Shown piece by piece: positions 23,980 to 36,022 of a stretch of DNA of 64,000 nucleotides (the first letter of the stretch is position 1; every line of letters begins with the position of its first letter). The stretch is taken from positions 1-64,000 of the forward strand of contig ML769584.1 in NCBI GenBank assembly GCA_009733575.1, read 5' to 3'. This DNA comes from Gymnopus androsaceus JB14. Its lineage: Eukaryota; Basidiomycota; Agaricomycetes; Agaricales; Omphalotaceae. The position numbers were made by a program, and so were the translations under genes. The notes beneath the pieces are model-generated. The model did no database searches and had not been told where the DNA came from. It saw nothing but the letters and a program-made list of their open reading frames with translations.

Positions 23980-25236
23980 ATGTCTTCCACATCTTCCACC
24001 TTCAACAGCATTCCCATGCATGATGGCAGCAACCAGATTGTCTGGGCAGCCAGCATGAAGGCTTACCTCAGGTTTATGAAACTTTGGTCCTATGTTGATG
24101 GGACAAAGACTGAACCCGCAACACCAACTGCTACTGCTACAGCAGCTGAAAAGGAAGCTTATGACAAGGAGCACCAGGAATGGGATGACATGGATGAGCA
24201 AGCCATAGGTGCCATCCTGATGAAACTCCCATACCAATATTACCATCTGGCACTTACGCCAAGTGGAGGTGATAGGAGCTCCAGTGAACTGTGGGATGCT
24301 GTCAAAGCCCAATTTGGTAAATCAGGTATTGCCGGGGTTTATTCAGAATTTCTGTCTGCCATCCACTTCCAAATTAAGGAAGGGGAAAATCCAGTTCCAG
24401 CCCTTGGGAACCTGACTGCAATCATTCAGCATCTGACTGAATCGAACATCAAACTTGATGGAAACTTGCAGGTTCTACTTTATCTTGCAGCTCTTCCTAG
24501 TTCTTGGGAAGGGTTCAAGACTTTGGTTCTCACTTCTTACACTGGCACTAACTGGAATGTTTCCAACATTTTGACCCTGATCAAAAATGAATGGAATCAT
24601 CGCAGCACCAGGCAGCAATCCTCCCTTCAATCTCGGATCAGTGGCATTAAATGCCACCGCTTCAATCCCAATTGGAAGAAACAGAAGAAGCAGTGCGGCA
24701 AAGGCCAGCAGCAGCAGGACCAGCAGTCTGGTTCATCTTCTCAACCCAACAATGGAAAGAAGCATGGATCCCGAGAAGGTAAGAAGTACAAAGGGAAGAA
24801 GAAAGCCTTTGAGTCAGTTGAAGTTGCTCAAGCTTCTGTCACCCCTAATGACTTCGAGATGGAAGCTGAACCCTTCGAGACCATGGAAGCTTTGGAATTT
24901 GATTACGAGGACCCCTTCATGCAGTGGCAAGTTAATTCTTCTTTATTAAAAACTCCTAACTCATTAAAATTGCAACAGAATAATTCGATAGCATGGATCA
25001 CACAAGGCCAAAATGGCCATTTGTACTTATTTTTACCGCCACTTGTATTTTTTAATAAATATATTCTGTTTGCTGATGTCAAGGATGAAATTACCACTTT
25101 AAGTGCAAAATATAAAGAAGATATCTGGATCTTAGATTCAGGTGCATCAATACATACCACACCATATAAGTCGGATTTCACAGAATTAAAACAATTAGAA
25201 AAACCAATAGAAATCCAGACTGCTGACAAGTGGTAA
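23980..25236 (+). pseudogene. Copia Gag and protease
   Basis: 418 codons from ATG. Residues 20-230 resemble the UBN2/retrotran_gag fold of copia Gag (NQIVWAASMKAYLRFMKLW, ELWDAVKAQFG, LLYLAALPSSWEGF). A Gln/Lys-rich region follows. No CCHC knuckle is visible, only CHRFNPNWKKQKKQCGKG. The aspartic protease motif WILDSGASIHTT lies near the end (about 25125). TAA at 25234-25236 interrupts the polyprotein, which continues in the same frame into the GAG-pre-integrase part, so the original product was longer. Confidence 0.85.
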
Positions 25237-25790
25237 AAGACTTATATTATGCATGCTGGTGTTGTTCTCATCAAACATACCAATGAAAATAATGTCACCC
25301 AAGTTACTAAATTGGAACCAGTATTTTACCAACCACATTCACCATATTGTCTTCTCTTGCAAGGCAGCATCTTGCGCCGCGGCTATTATGCCTATGCTGA
25401 TGAGAAGAAAACATCACTTAGGTTTAAGAGCAATCATAAGGTCTTCATGACATATTACCCCATGAACTCATCAGATGCTCTACACTGGTTAAAAACTGAA
25501 ATTGTAAAGAGCAAGATTGACCTTTTTAGGGACTTTATTCCCAAAAACATCAGAATTCCTAAAAATCTGATTGCTCAAAAAACTATTGACTATGATATAT
25601 GGCATTGTTGCTTTGGACATCCTTCTAAAGATGTTTTATGACATACATCTGAGGCAACAGGTGGTTTTCCTAAAGTAAATATCCCAAATGAGGACAAAGA
25701 AATATGTCCTGGTTGCACTAAGGGTAAAATGACCCAGTGAACTTATCCCAATAGCAAAAACATGCAGAGAAACTTTTTGATTTAGTCCAT
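25237..25790 (+). pseudogene. Copia GAG-pre-integrase region
   Basis: In frame with Gag after the TAA: MHAGVVLIKHTNEN..., then the zinc-binding HCCFGHPS and CPGCTKGK. It has TGA at 25639-25641 and at about 25738. A 1-bp loss in the AGCAAAAACATG run (near 25757) shifts the integrase into the next frame. The same five-A run occurs in the second copy, so the lesion predates the duplication. Confidence 0.8.
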
Positions 25791-27140
25791 ATGGACATTA
25801 TAGAGTTTCCCACAATTTCATATCACAAGCATAAATACGTACTGAATATCCTTGATGATCACTCATCATATGGTGCAGGATATCTCCTAGCTGCCAAATC
25901 TGACATATTTGAAGCATTCAAGGAGTTCTATAATCTTGTGGACCTCCAAGACGCTATCAAAATAAAACAAATAAGAGTTGATAACGAATTTGTCACTAAG
26001 GATTTCAGTCAATTTTGCTGTGATAAAGGGATTATATTGGGACCATCGGCACCATATGAACACCAGCAGAACAGGAGAATTGAAAGATTCAACCAGACAA
26101 TCCATGAGAAATCAGAAGCCATGAGGCACATGGCCTGCTTACCGCCTTCCTGGTGGGAATTTAGTGTTCAAACTGCATATGTTGTCTATAACAGGACACC
26201 TATGCACCACCAATGGGATAAAAATAGAAATTGGAAAACACCTTATGAAATAAGATATGGGAAGAAGCCCAATGTGTCCAAATTTTGGACTTTCAGATGT
26301 GCTGCATATGTGTATCATCCAAAAGAGACTCACCCAAATAAGCAAGCTCCAAGATCAGAAGTAATGATTTTTATTGGATATACACAGGGCATAACTGCTT
26401 ACCACTTCATGCACACACATAATAATTCAATTGCAACTTCTTCCAATGCCATATTTGATGAGCACTGGTTTCCACGCTGCTCAACATCAAAACCTACAGT
26501 TGATGTTAACAATGATGATTTTGAAGAGGATTCCAAACCATCCAGGTCCGCTCCTGATGATAATGTTGAGGATGATGACCCTGAGTTTCCTCCTCCACCC
26601 AATTGTCCTGCTCCAATAGATCCACAAAATAATAATGAAAATGGAGAAGGAGATGAGGAAGTAAGAGGTGGAGGAGAAGTGCCTGATCAACATGGTGCAG
26701 ATCAAGGGGGAGCCAGTGCTATGCAACTACCTCCAAATCCATTCAATCCCGGAATGGAACCTGAACCAGCACCAACAGTAAGACACTCTGAAAGAGCATG
26801 AGTACCTACCCAGAGACCTGGAAATATTTACAGTGATACACCTCCCACCGAGATTGATCGAAATGCTGGTCAATCTCATAATATTGGTTCTGATATCAGA
26901 TGGAATTGTCAGATTTATGGTGATCAACCTGAAGCTGGACCTTCCTGGCAAAGGCAACCTGCTTGGCAACAGCCTAGAGCAAATAATCCCGTTCCTGACA
27001 CACCTGTGAACAATTATTTGGGAGAAAGTATGAATGGATGCGGAAGCGTTGATTATATTTCCCAGTTGGCTCATGAAGGGGGAGTAGCTTTTCTGGACTA
27101 TTTGCTTTCTCAGGCTCCTAAAAATAAGGAAATGGTTTGA
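25791..27140 (+). pseudogene. Copia integrase and linker
   Basis: The catalytic D,D,E core is visible: VHMDIIEF (about 25785), IRVDNEF (about 25975) and RRIERFNQT (about 26075). NRTP and the copia pattern KFWTFRCAAYVY...IFIGY follow. The C-terminal Asp/Glu/Pro-rich linker has TGA at 26799-26801 and 27138-27140; the frame is otherwise open into RT. Confidence 0.85.
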
Positions 27141-28253
27141 AACTGGCAGTTTCATGATTTGATGCGCCTTCCTGTAAAGGACCAGCAACCGTGGCTTGAC
27201 AAATGCAAAGAAGAGATTGACAGTCTAGTTAAGCAAAAGGTATTCAAAATTGTTGATCAACCCAAGAACAGAAATGTCATAAAGAACAGATGGGTCTTTA
27301 ATATCAAGTCAGATGGTTGGAAGCAATCTAGACTTGTTGCCAGGGGATATTCTCAAGTAGAAGGAGTGGATTATGACGAATTGTTCTCTCCCATTGTCCA
27401 TTATGAAACAGTGCGAGTCTTACTTGCACTAGCTGCCTTAGAACGTTGGGAACTAGAGGCGCTGGATGTAAAAACTGCCTTTCTATATGGCAAGTTAGAT
27501 GAGGAGATTTATATGGAACAACCTGAAGGCTTTGTCAAGGATAGCAGCAAGGTTTGGAGATTACGCCGATCTCTTTACGGCCTGAAGCAAGCTGGTTTGT
27601 CCTGGTGATGCGCTTGTACAAAGTTGATGACCCAGGATCTAGGCTTCAAACGTTGCGCTTCAGATGCCGGCGTATATGTTTACAAAGAAAACAATAAGAC
27701 CATAATTACATTCATCTATATTGATGATGCATTGTTCATGGGAAATGACAAAGAACTTGTCATGTGCAAGAAGCGCGAATTTATGCAATGTTGGGAGTGC
27801 TGCAACTTGGGCGCAGCACAGGAGTTCTTAGGCATGTGCATTTGGCGTGACAGATCTAAGCGGCGTTTGACCTTAGATCAGTCAGAATATCTTAAAAAGA
27901 TTTTAAAGCGCTTTAAATTAACAAACGCCAAAGTAGCATGAACTCCACTACCAGCAGGATATCAGCCTTCTAAATATGATGGTCCTGTTGATCCCAAAAG
28001 ACACCAGGAGTACCAACAAGTGATTGGCTCCTTATTATATTTATTGCTTGGAACAAGAGCTGACATAGCCTACCATGTGGCAAAAATGTCACAATATTCA
28101 GCAAATCCTTCTCAGGATCATCTGAACAAGGCTTATTATATTATTTGCTACCTTATTGGTACCACGAATATTTTCTTGTCTATGATGGGAACTCTGGAGA
28201 AGGGCTTCTATGCCAACTTGGATTCTGATCATGCATCAGATCCTGATACCATA
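27141..28253 (+). pseudogene. Copia reverse transcriptase and partial RNase H
   Basis: RVT_2 landmarks: KNRWVFNIKSDG, RLVARGYSQVEGVDYDELFSPIV, LDVKTAFLYGKLDEEIYMEQPEGF, RRSLYGLKQAGLSW, and active site FIYIDDALFMG (about 27713-27745). The connection and RNase H start follow (LLGTRADIAYHVAKMSQYSANPS...GFYANLDSDHASD). TGA stops at 27606-27608 and 27939-27941. RNase H is cut off at the junction with the next duplicate. Confidence 0.85.
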
Positions 28254-28800
28254 ACAAATGATACATTATAGGCACTAGTAGGCACATAAAGTGTAATGTA
28301 CATATAGGAATTAGAAGCGAGAAAATGTACTCTATGATCAAGGCAATGCAAGTAAAGGAAGGTTAAAGCAACAACAATCCATGTAATAAAGAATTGTAGT
28401 TGGCCATCTGGAGGGCAGAGTTTAATTATGCACGTCTTGGACATCTTTCCCGGTATAGGTATACCTGCCCAAAGAAAGAGGTTTCTTGGGCTTCATTTGA
28501 GCTGGTAACAAGTGCAGATTTAATCCAGAATACGGCAGTATATGCCAGCAAAGCACCGAGCTTACTTGGAAGATCTTTCCAGATCTTTGGAGCTAGTGTT
28601 GATACAAACTGCAATCAAGAAACAACAGAGCTTCATGGGCCATAAACAAGGCAGTCCAGGCTCTGAAGCATTTTAGGAATCCTCACCTACAAATTGCATG
28701 TTGCTATGTTGTGTTTTCAAGAATTACAGAAATGGAATAACCACAGATGAGGCAAAGCAGGTAGAGATGCAACATGCCAAAGTGAGAGTTAGATGATCTT
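28254..28800 (+). pseudogene. IDO-derived fragment, duplicate
   Basis: Same content as 22403-22956, with scattered single-base indels such as TTGGGCTTC against TTGGCTTC and GTGTTTTC against GTGGTTTTC. Confidence 0.6.
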
Positions 28801-28869
28801 CCATAAGGATAATTCTATTAACCAACCCCACTGCCAAACACAATCCCTCATTTTGATGCAAATTGTAAC

Positions 28870-31600
28870 TGTTGAACGTATGATGATATCAGTCCATCAT
28901 CTGTCATATGATGCTATCAGTCATTGCCGAGGTAGTCTTACTCAGCCTCAGTAGTATCTTAGTAAGTAGCTTTATGGATGACATCATAGGTCATGCACAT
29001 AGAACATACTAGAAGGATACTACCATATATGTAATGAATACAGTACTACAGTATATAAGGACTCCAGTAGTACTGCTAATAATAATGACTTCTACTAGTC
29101 CTTTTACCTCTCTCTATCTGCTCTACAAGCTTAACCACTTGGTGAGTGCTAGTCACTGCACCTCCTAGCTTATATGCTGCTCAACAGGTTATGGGCCCAA
29201 ATCCCTCTTGTTGTTGTGCTTCGCAAATGATCAGGTTGCTTTGGCCCTGTTCATGTACACTTTGAGGGGGCGTCCTAGCCTTGAGTGTGGGTTGGTGAAT
29301 CGCTGTAGGATGGTCATGATGTTGGGCTGTAGCATGAATCAAGCCCAAAAAAATTTTACATACAATACCTTCGTTTCTTTCATGAACAGTACAGGCAAGC
29401 CTTACATTGCTCCTGCCAGTATGCTGAAGAAGGGTTTAAAGGCTTCACAGCTCCCTTATCGATGTGAACCGTGTGGCACATTGATTATGATACAAATTTT
29501 TATCATGATACATCTTTTTTAGATAGATCTACATACAAATTCCCCTGATGACTTAAGTCCCTTAAACAATCAAATGATTGATGTGCACTTCATTGTTGCT
29601 GCTCATCATGAGATCTTTCAAATCTGCATACAGGATCTTTTATATAGATCTTAGATACAATCAGATGCTCAGATGGTGGCTGAGATTAATGATGGAAAAG
29701 CAATCATTGGTTACAATGGTGTACAGGTGACACATGACATGAGTGCAATTTGGGTTTATAGCTGTTTGATAATGACAGCTACTGATCAGTTGTCATTTCA
29801 CAGATCACCCATTTTTTCGAAATGTCTTCAAATCTTCCACCTTCAACAGTTCCCATGCATGATGGCAGCAACCAGATTGTCTGGGCAGCCAGCATGAAGC
29901 TTACCTCAGGTTTATGAAACTTTGGTCTATGTTGATTGGGCAAAGGACTGAACCCGCAAACACCAACTGCTACTGCTACAGCAGCTGAAAAGGAAGCTTA
30001 TGACAAGAGCCCAGGAATGGGATGACATGGATGAGCAAGCCATAGGTGCCATCCTGATGAAACTCCATACCAATATTACATCTGGCACTTACGCCAAGTG
30101 GAGGTGATAGGAGCTCCAGTGAACTGTGGGATGCTGTCAAAGCCAATTTGGTAAATCAGAGATATTGCCGGGGTTTATTCAGAATTTCTGTCTGCCATCC
30201 ACTTCCAAATTAAGGAAGGGGAAATCCAGTTCCAGCCCTTGGGAACCTGACTGCAATCATTCAGCATCTGACTGAATCGAACATCAAACTTGATGGAAAC
30301 ACTGAGGTTCTACTTTATCTTGCAGCTCTTCCTAGTTCTTGGGAAGGGTTCAAGACTTGGTTCTCACTTCTTACACTGGCACTAACTGGAATGTTTCCAA
30401 CATTTTGACCCTGATCAAAAATGAATGGAATCATCGCAGCACCAGGCAGCAATCCTCCCTTCAATCTCGGATCAGTGGCATTAAATGCCACCGCTTCAAT
30501 CCCAATTGGAAGAAACAGAAGAAGCAGTGCGGCAAAGGCCAGCAGCAGCAGGACCAGCAGTCTGGTTCATCTTCTCAACCCAACAATGGAAAGAACATGG
30601 ATCCCGAGAAGGTATAGAAGTACAAAGGGAAGAAGAAAGCCTTTGAGTCAGTTGAAGTTGCTCAAGCTTCTGTCACCCCTAATGACTTCGAGATGGAAGC
30701 TGAACCCTTCGAGACCATGGAAGCTTTGGAATTTGATTACGAGGACCCCTTCATGCAGTGGCAAGTTAATTCTTCTTTATTAAAAAACTCCTAACTCATT
30801 AAAATTGCACAGAATAATTCGATAGCATGGATCACACAAGGCCAAAATGGCCATTTGTACTTATTTTTACCGCCACTTGTATTTTTTAATAATATATTCT
30901 GTTTGCTGATGTCAAGGATGAAATTACCACTTTAAGTGCAAAATATAAAGAAGATATCTGGATCTTAGATTCAGGTGCATCAATACATACACACCATATA
31001 AGTCGGATTTCACAGAATTAAAACAATTAGAAAAACCAATAGAAATCCAGACTGCTGACAAGTGTAAAAGACTTATATTATGCATGCTGGTGTTGTTCTC
31101 ATCAAACATACCAATGAAAATAATGTCACCAAGTTACTAAAATTGGAACCAGTATTTTACCAACCACATTCACCATAATTGTCTTCTCTTGCAAGGCAGC
31201 ATCTTGCGCGCGGCTATTATGCCTATGCTGATGAGAAGAAAACATCACTTAGGTTTAAGAGCAATCAATAAGGTCTTCATGACATATTACCCCATGAACT
31301 CATCAGATGCTCTACACTGGTTAAAAACTGAAATTGTAAAGAGCAAGATTGACCTTTTTAAGGGACTTTATTCCCAAAAACATCAGAATTCCTAAAAATC
31401 TGATTGCTCAAAAAACTATTGACTATGATATATGGCATTGTTGCTTTGGACATCCTTCTAAAGATGTTTTATGACATACATCTGAGGCAGACAGGTGGTT
31501 TTCCTAAAGTAAATATCCCAAAATGAGGACAAAGAAATATGTCCTGGTTGCACTAAGGGTAAAATGACCCAGTGAACTTATCCCAATAGCAAAAACATGC
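28870..31600 (+). mobile_element. Copia element, second 5' half, indel-rich
   Basis: LTR at 28870-29186 (with GTAAC to its left), primer-binding site, and a Gag/protease/pre-integrase region parallel to 23022-25765. Gag is fragmented by many 1-bp insertions and deletions relative to the first copy. The protease DSGASIH region (about 30970) and the pre-integrase zinc motif (about 31450) are still readable. It ends at AAAAACATGC, where it is joined directly to a WD40 repeat of NACHT copy C. Confidence 0.85.
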
Positions 31601-31603
31601 TAG

Positions 31604-33836
31604 GCCATCAGGAGAGAATGCAACAGATCTAACATAGTCTGTGTGCCCTTCCAGTGGGTCTCCTTCTTGCCTGCCAGTTTCTGCATTCCAAATTCTGATT
31701 GAGTTATCATCTGAGCCAGACACAGTTCTCTTGTCATCAGGAGAGAATGCAACAGATGTAACTGAATCTGTGTGCCCTTGTAGTACAACCTGCAACTGTG
31801 GCCACCATGACTTATGACCATAGCACAAACTGGCCACCCTTGTGAGATGTGTGCAGTATGCTTTCTGAAGTCCTGATTTTTTTGGAATGACTGGTAATGC
31901 TGAAATATACAGATGTGGAGTGGAATCCACAAGCACCTTTCCAAATACCTCAGCAAATTTCCTTATTTCATTTACCAAATCCTCCAAATCTACCCAAACA
32001 GAACCAGTCTAGATATAATTTGGTTAGCTCAGAAGATAATATCAGATTTTTTTGTTTACATACCATCCACTGTTTCACAGTTTCCACACTTCGAAAAATC
32101 ACATTGACTCTGTTAAGAATGCTCAGAACTTCCATCCAGTACAGTGAGAACCCATAGAGAAATTTGTTCATCAAATTCATAAGAGACCTGTTAGGTTTTA
32201 GGTTCTTTAAATGCAGATCCCAAAAACAACAAGCATAAGATAGCTCAGGTGTGATAACTCTCACTATGTCAGATGGCAGGTCTGCATTACTCATGTATGA
32301 GCTCTTTAAGTTGCACATATTGAAATGTAGTTTTTCAATCATAATTTTCAAACTTCCAACTGCTAAAATAGTATGTCCCTCTACCAGTTTATTCCATACT
32401 CTTCACTTCTCTTTCCATCCAATAAAAAATCACGGATTGATGTATGGACTGGCAAGACTGGGATGTCTGGCCTGTCTGCTCCAATAAACAGAGATCCCAA
32501 ATATCGGATTACAACATCTTCCTCTTCCTCCTCCTCACTGATTTGCTGACCATGTGCCAATTTTAAGCTTGTTAATGATGCTTGTGAAAGAGGTATGGAG
32601 GTTGCCAAAACTTGTGAAACAGCTTTTCTGTATTCATTCATAATTTCTTCATCACTGAAATTGAAAAGGGACTCAAGGATGTCTTTATATAGCTTATCAA
32701 GAGGATATAAATCATTACTGCTTGGGCCAAGTGTCAAGAAGTGTGAAACTTTCTTTTTGACATTTACACCTGGTTTATTTATCTGATGCAAAGTATTACA
32801 CAATGTAAAAGCCCATTGAAAGTACCCTTCTGACATTTTTGCCAAAGCTTTACAAGGGGCTTCATTTAAAGAATGGTGTTTAATGAAATATTCCATTCTG
32901 TGATGGACAAACAGATAGATATCATTCTCTGTTTGTTTTAATTGAGCCATATCTTCACTCTGTGGAGCATTTGAACAAGTTTGCAAAATTTCCATAATAT
33001 CTTTCTCCTCCCGAGATGTGACCAAAAAGCAGTAATTCTTTGGAAACTTGTATGCTTCTTCAGTTAATGAAGTCATCAAGCTTCCCCTTTCTTTTACATT
33101 GCTGCATTCATCCAATGCATCTATAATAATCACTACTGGGTCACTATGGTTGACCATTTCTGCTGGCTTCATGACAAGATTTTCCCAATTTTTTTTGATG
33201 CTAGTGCTGCTCAGAATGTAAGGATCATTGTCCATTACTTCAATCAAAGCCTCTGCAAAACCAGGTACATTCAGTCCAAGATTATAAGCAATACTCTGAA
33301 TGGCCCGAGTTGCAGTCCGCTCTGCATGGAATGTGCGATTGAAGCAGAAAAATCCACCAAGGCAGTTCTTTTCCTTGAACTTTTTGCCAATAGTATGGCT
33401 GATGGCAGATTTACCTGTCCCAGCAGCACCATGGAGAATAAATGCCTGAGGAGTATCCTCTTTTCTGTTCATTGCCCATTGAGTTATTTTTTCAATGATT
33501 TGGATTCTAGTTCCCTCCAAACATTCTTTGTCCTCCTGAATGTAGGCCTTGAGATCAGGGTTCAACTCATTGGCAAGTTTCTTCCTAATATTTTCTGTAG
33601 AATTAATTTCAGCAACTGCAAAATGTGTCAATAAATATTTACTTGCCTTGCATTCCATAATTGTTAGTTGTATTCTTGTATTGATTTCCTTGAACACTAT
33701 TGAATTCTCCACCATAGGTGGTAAAATCGCAAGCATTGGAGAAAGAAGACATGGTGAGATCGGATTTTGAACAATCAATGATGGTGGTTGATGTGCAAGA
33801 TGGAAATGTCACATTGTCACAATTGAAAGTAGTCAT
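31604..33836 (-). pseudogene. NACHT-WD40 gene, copy C, truncated
   Basis: Identical in sequence to copy B from its N-terminal exon (33836) through the NACHT domain (Walker A GAAGTGKS near 33425), with the same 7-bp loss and GINW-stop. The WD40 exon keeps one full repeat and part of a second before it runs into copia sequence (SVAFSPDG then LACFCYW...). The shared lesion means the duplication postdates the frameshift. Confidence 0.85.
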
Positions 33837-34107
33837 GCGGATTGATTAAGGGCAGGTTTGACAACGATGATCCAGTCCCGATTGTGCAACTTCCACATTG
33901 ATTGACAATACTACAGGTGAATGTTCTTCAAATTGTCCTCTAATTGGGCCTAGTTAATCATCCTATTAAGTACCAAATTAAAATACTGTATTGACTGAGC
34001 ATTCACAGGGGTAGTCATCCGGGTAAATACTGGCATTGACTCTTGGGCGCTTTGCCGCTATTTTCCTTCCTTGTTCAAGTTCTCAGTCTAGGCATACTAT
34101 AATCATA

Positions 34108-34661
34108 CAAATGATACATTATAGGCACTAGTAGGCACATAAAGTGTAATGTACATATAGGAATTAGAGCGAGAAAATGTACTCTATGATCAAGGCAATG
34201 CAAGTAAAGGAAGGTTAAAGCAACAACAATCCATGTAATAAAGAATTGTAGTTGGCCATCTGGAGGCCAGAGTTTAATTATGCACGTCTTGGACATCTTT
34301 CCCGGTATAGGTATACCTGCCCAAAGAAAGAGGTTTCTTGGCTTCATTTGAGCTGGTAACAAGTGCAGATTTAATCCAAAGAATACGGCAGTATATGCCA
34401 GCAAAGCACCGAGCTTACTTGGAAGATCTTTCCAGATCTTTGGAGCTAGTGTTGATACAAACTGCAATCAAGAAAACAACAGAGCTTCATGGGCCATAAA
34501 CAAGGCAGTCCAGGCTCTGAAGCATTTTAGGAATCCTCACCTACAAATTGCATGTTGCTATGTTGTGGTTTTCAAGAATTACAGAAATGGAATAACCACA
34601 GATGAGGCCAAAGCAGGTAGAGATGCAACATGCCAAGTGAGAGTTAGATGATCTTCCATAA
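34108..34661 (+). pseudogene. IDO-derived fragment, cassette copy 3
   Basis: Third copy of the fragment at 22403. It ends at the CTTCCATAA target site of the MITE at 34662, beyond which (35917 onward) the cassette continues into the leader of the SVOP-like transporter. Confidence 0.65.
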
Positions 34662-35916
34662 GGATAATTCTATTAACCAACCCCACTGCCCAAACACAAT
34701 CCCTCATTTTGATGCAAATTGTAACTGTTGAACGTATGATGATATCAGTCATCATCTTGGTCATATGATGCTATCAGTCATTGCCGAGGTAGTCTTACTC
34801 AGCCTCAGTAGTATCTTAGTAAGTAGCTTTATGGACAACATCATAGGATCATGCACATAGAACATACTAGAAGGATACTACCATATATGTAATGAATACA
34901 GTACTACAGTATATAAGGACTCCAGTAGTACTGCTAATAATAATGACTTCTACTAGTCTTTTACCTCTCTCTATCTGCTCTACAAGCTTAACCACTTGGT
35001 GAGTGCTAGTCACTGCACCTCCTAGCTTATATGCTGCTCAACAGTAACAACCCAGCCTACAGATTTTTTTCATTGAAGTTGTGAAGCGGCAGATGTTTGG
35101 AGTGATGTGACTGATGGCTGGTGAATTAGAATATTTCAACAGTGAGCTGTACGTGTAATCTCTCTTTTGCAAATCTCCAGCAGCACTCTTTCCCTTCCAG
35201 TCATCTGTCTTTTAGCATGTGCAGAAAGTACTGGGTATCAGTTGTCTGGTCCTTCAGCACTGGTCAAACTACTGTACAACAATGACTGAAAGTTCAGTAA
35301 TGCATCACGCATACCTTCTGAACTCACAAAAATCTCAATTCATAATGCATAGCACAGGGCCATGAACTGGAAAAAATCCCTCCATAACACTTCAGCATTG
35401 GATTTTTAATCCTAAATATGGAATTTTGTCAGCGCCTATGACACCTGAACTGGTGCGTAATGCAAAATTTTCAGCCCGTAATGCAAAATTTGGCTGAACT
35501 TTTGGTCATCATTGTACAGTATATGTACTGATGTATAATTCCTAAAATACCACTCACACACTTGTTAGCAAGCTCCCGCCTGTTCCGCTCTTCTTTGTTC
35601 CAGAATATTTACTTTTGCTGAGTCCAGCACTAACTCAGCAGTTAAGTATAAATGTTGGTAGGCAGGTGGGTAAACCGGTGCAGTCCCATTGAGAAATAGC
35701 TGGGTTCTGTTGGTTTATGACCAAAAAGCAGTGTTGTTGACTCAAGTATCCAGCTTCTTTAAAATAAATAGATTTAATTGCTTGTTTGTGACATTCTCGG
35801 CAGGGTTCTGCAGAGGGCTCTGCCTATCGCACTAGGGCTGCTCCAGAGGCAACTCATTGAAAGAGGGTTGTAGCAGGATTGTGTTTGAGCAGCGGGGTTG
35901 GTTAATAGAATTATCC
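34662..35916. mobile_element. TIR element (MULE-like MITE) with nested solo LTR
   Basis: The left end GGATAATTCTATTAACC and right end GGTTAATAGAATTATCC are perfect 17-bp inverted repeats. CTTCCATAA flanks it at 34653-34661 and 35917-35925. The matching site in cassette copy 4 (about 57409, CTTCCACAA) has no insertion. The solo copia LTR with its own GTAAC duplication sits inside. Without it the element is about 930 bp, with no recognisable gene. Its terminus resembles that of the element at 59677-60475. Confidence 0.85.
34726..35043 (+). mobile_element. Solo copia LTR with 5-bp TSD
   Basis: 318 bp, TGTTGA...TCAACA, flanked by GTAAC at 34721-34725 and 35044-35048. It is the same family and the same insertion site as the LTRs at 23022 and 28870, so this copy lost the internal region by LTR-LTR recombination. 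Confidence 0.9.
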
Positions 35917-36022
35917 CTTCCATAATAATTCTGTATTCTTTTCCAGAACATTGTGCAATTGCTGATTCTGTTGAACTTATTTCTTACTTTCAACAGCTCT
36001 AGAGATTGCTGGCGAATTGATA
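35917..36022 (+). other. Cassette spacer between IDO fragment and leader, copy 3
   Basis: Matches about 8900-8985 and 57420-57545 (CTGTATT..TTTCCAGAACATTGTGC.ATTGC, CTCTAGAGATTGCTGG). It is cut from the leader by the foldback element at 36023. Confidence 0.6.

Larger units (their letters stand above)
22403..25765. repeat. 3.36-kb duplicated segment (partner 28254-31600)
   Basis: Contains the IDO fragment, the LTR and the first half of the copia element. The partner at 28254-31600 has the same sequence, but with many single-base insertions and deletions and few substitutions. The junctions are at ACAAATGATAC (28254) and AAAAACATGC (31600). Confidence 0.85.
23022..28253 (+). mobile_element. 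Ty1/copia retrotransposon, 3'-truncated
   Basis: Domain order LTR, Gag, protease, GAG-pre-integrase, integrase, RT, RNase H, as expected for Ty1/copia. It ends inside RNase H (after LDSDHASDPDT, about 28245), where it joins the start of the 28254-31600 duplicate. No 3' LTR is found. Seven in-frame stops and one homopolymer frameshift (near 25757) show that it is inactive. Confidence 0.9.
31604..35043. repeat. 3.4-kb duplicated segment (partner 19900-23338)
   Basis: Holds NACHT copy C, the IDO-derived fragment (about 34108-34661) and the copia LTR. It ends exactly at the LTR end, after which sequence unlike copy B begins. Confidence 0.85.

Noticed and set aside
33146..33634. 162-codon plus-strand ORF (also at 21442-21930)
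   Set aside because: Antisense to the NACHT domain, in which Walker A and B are readable.
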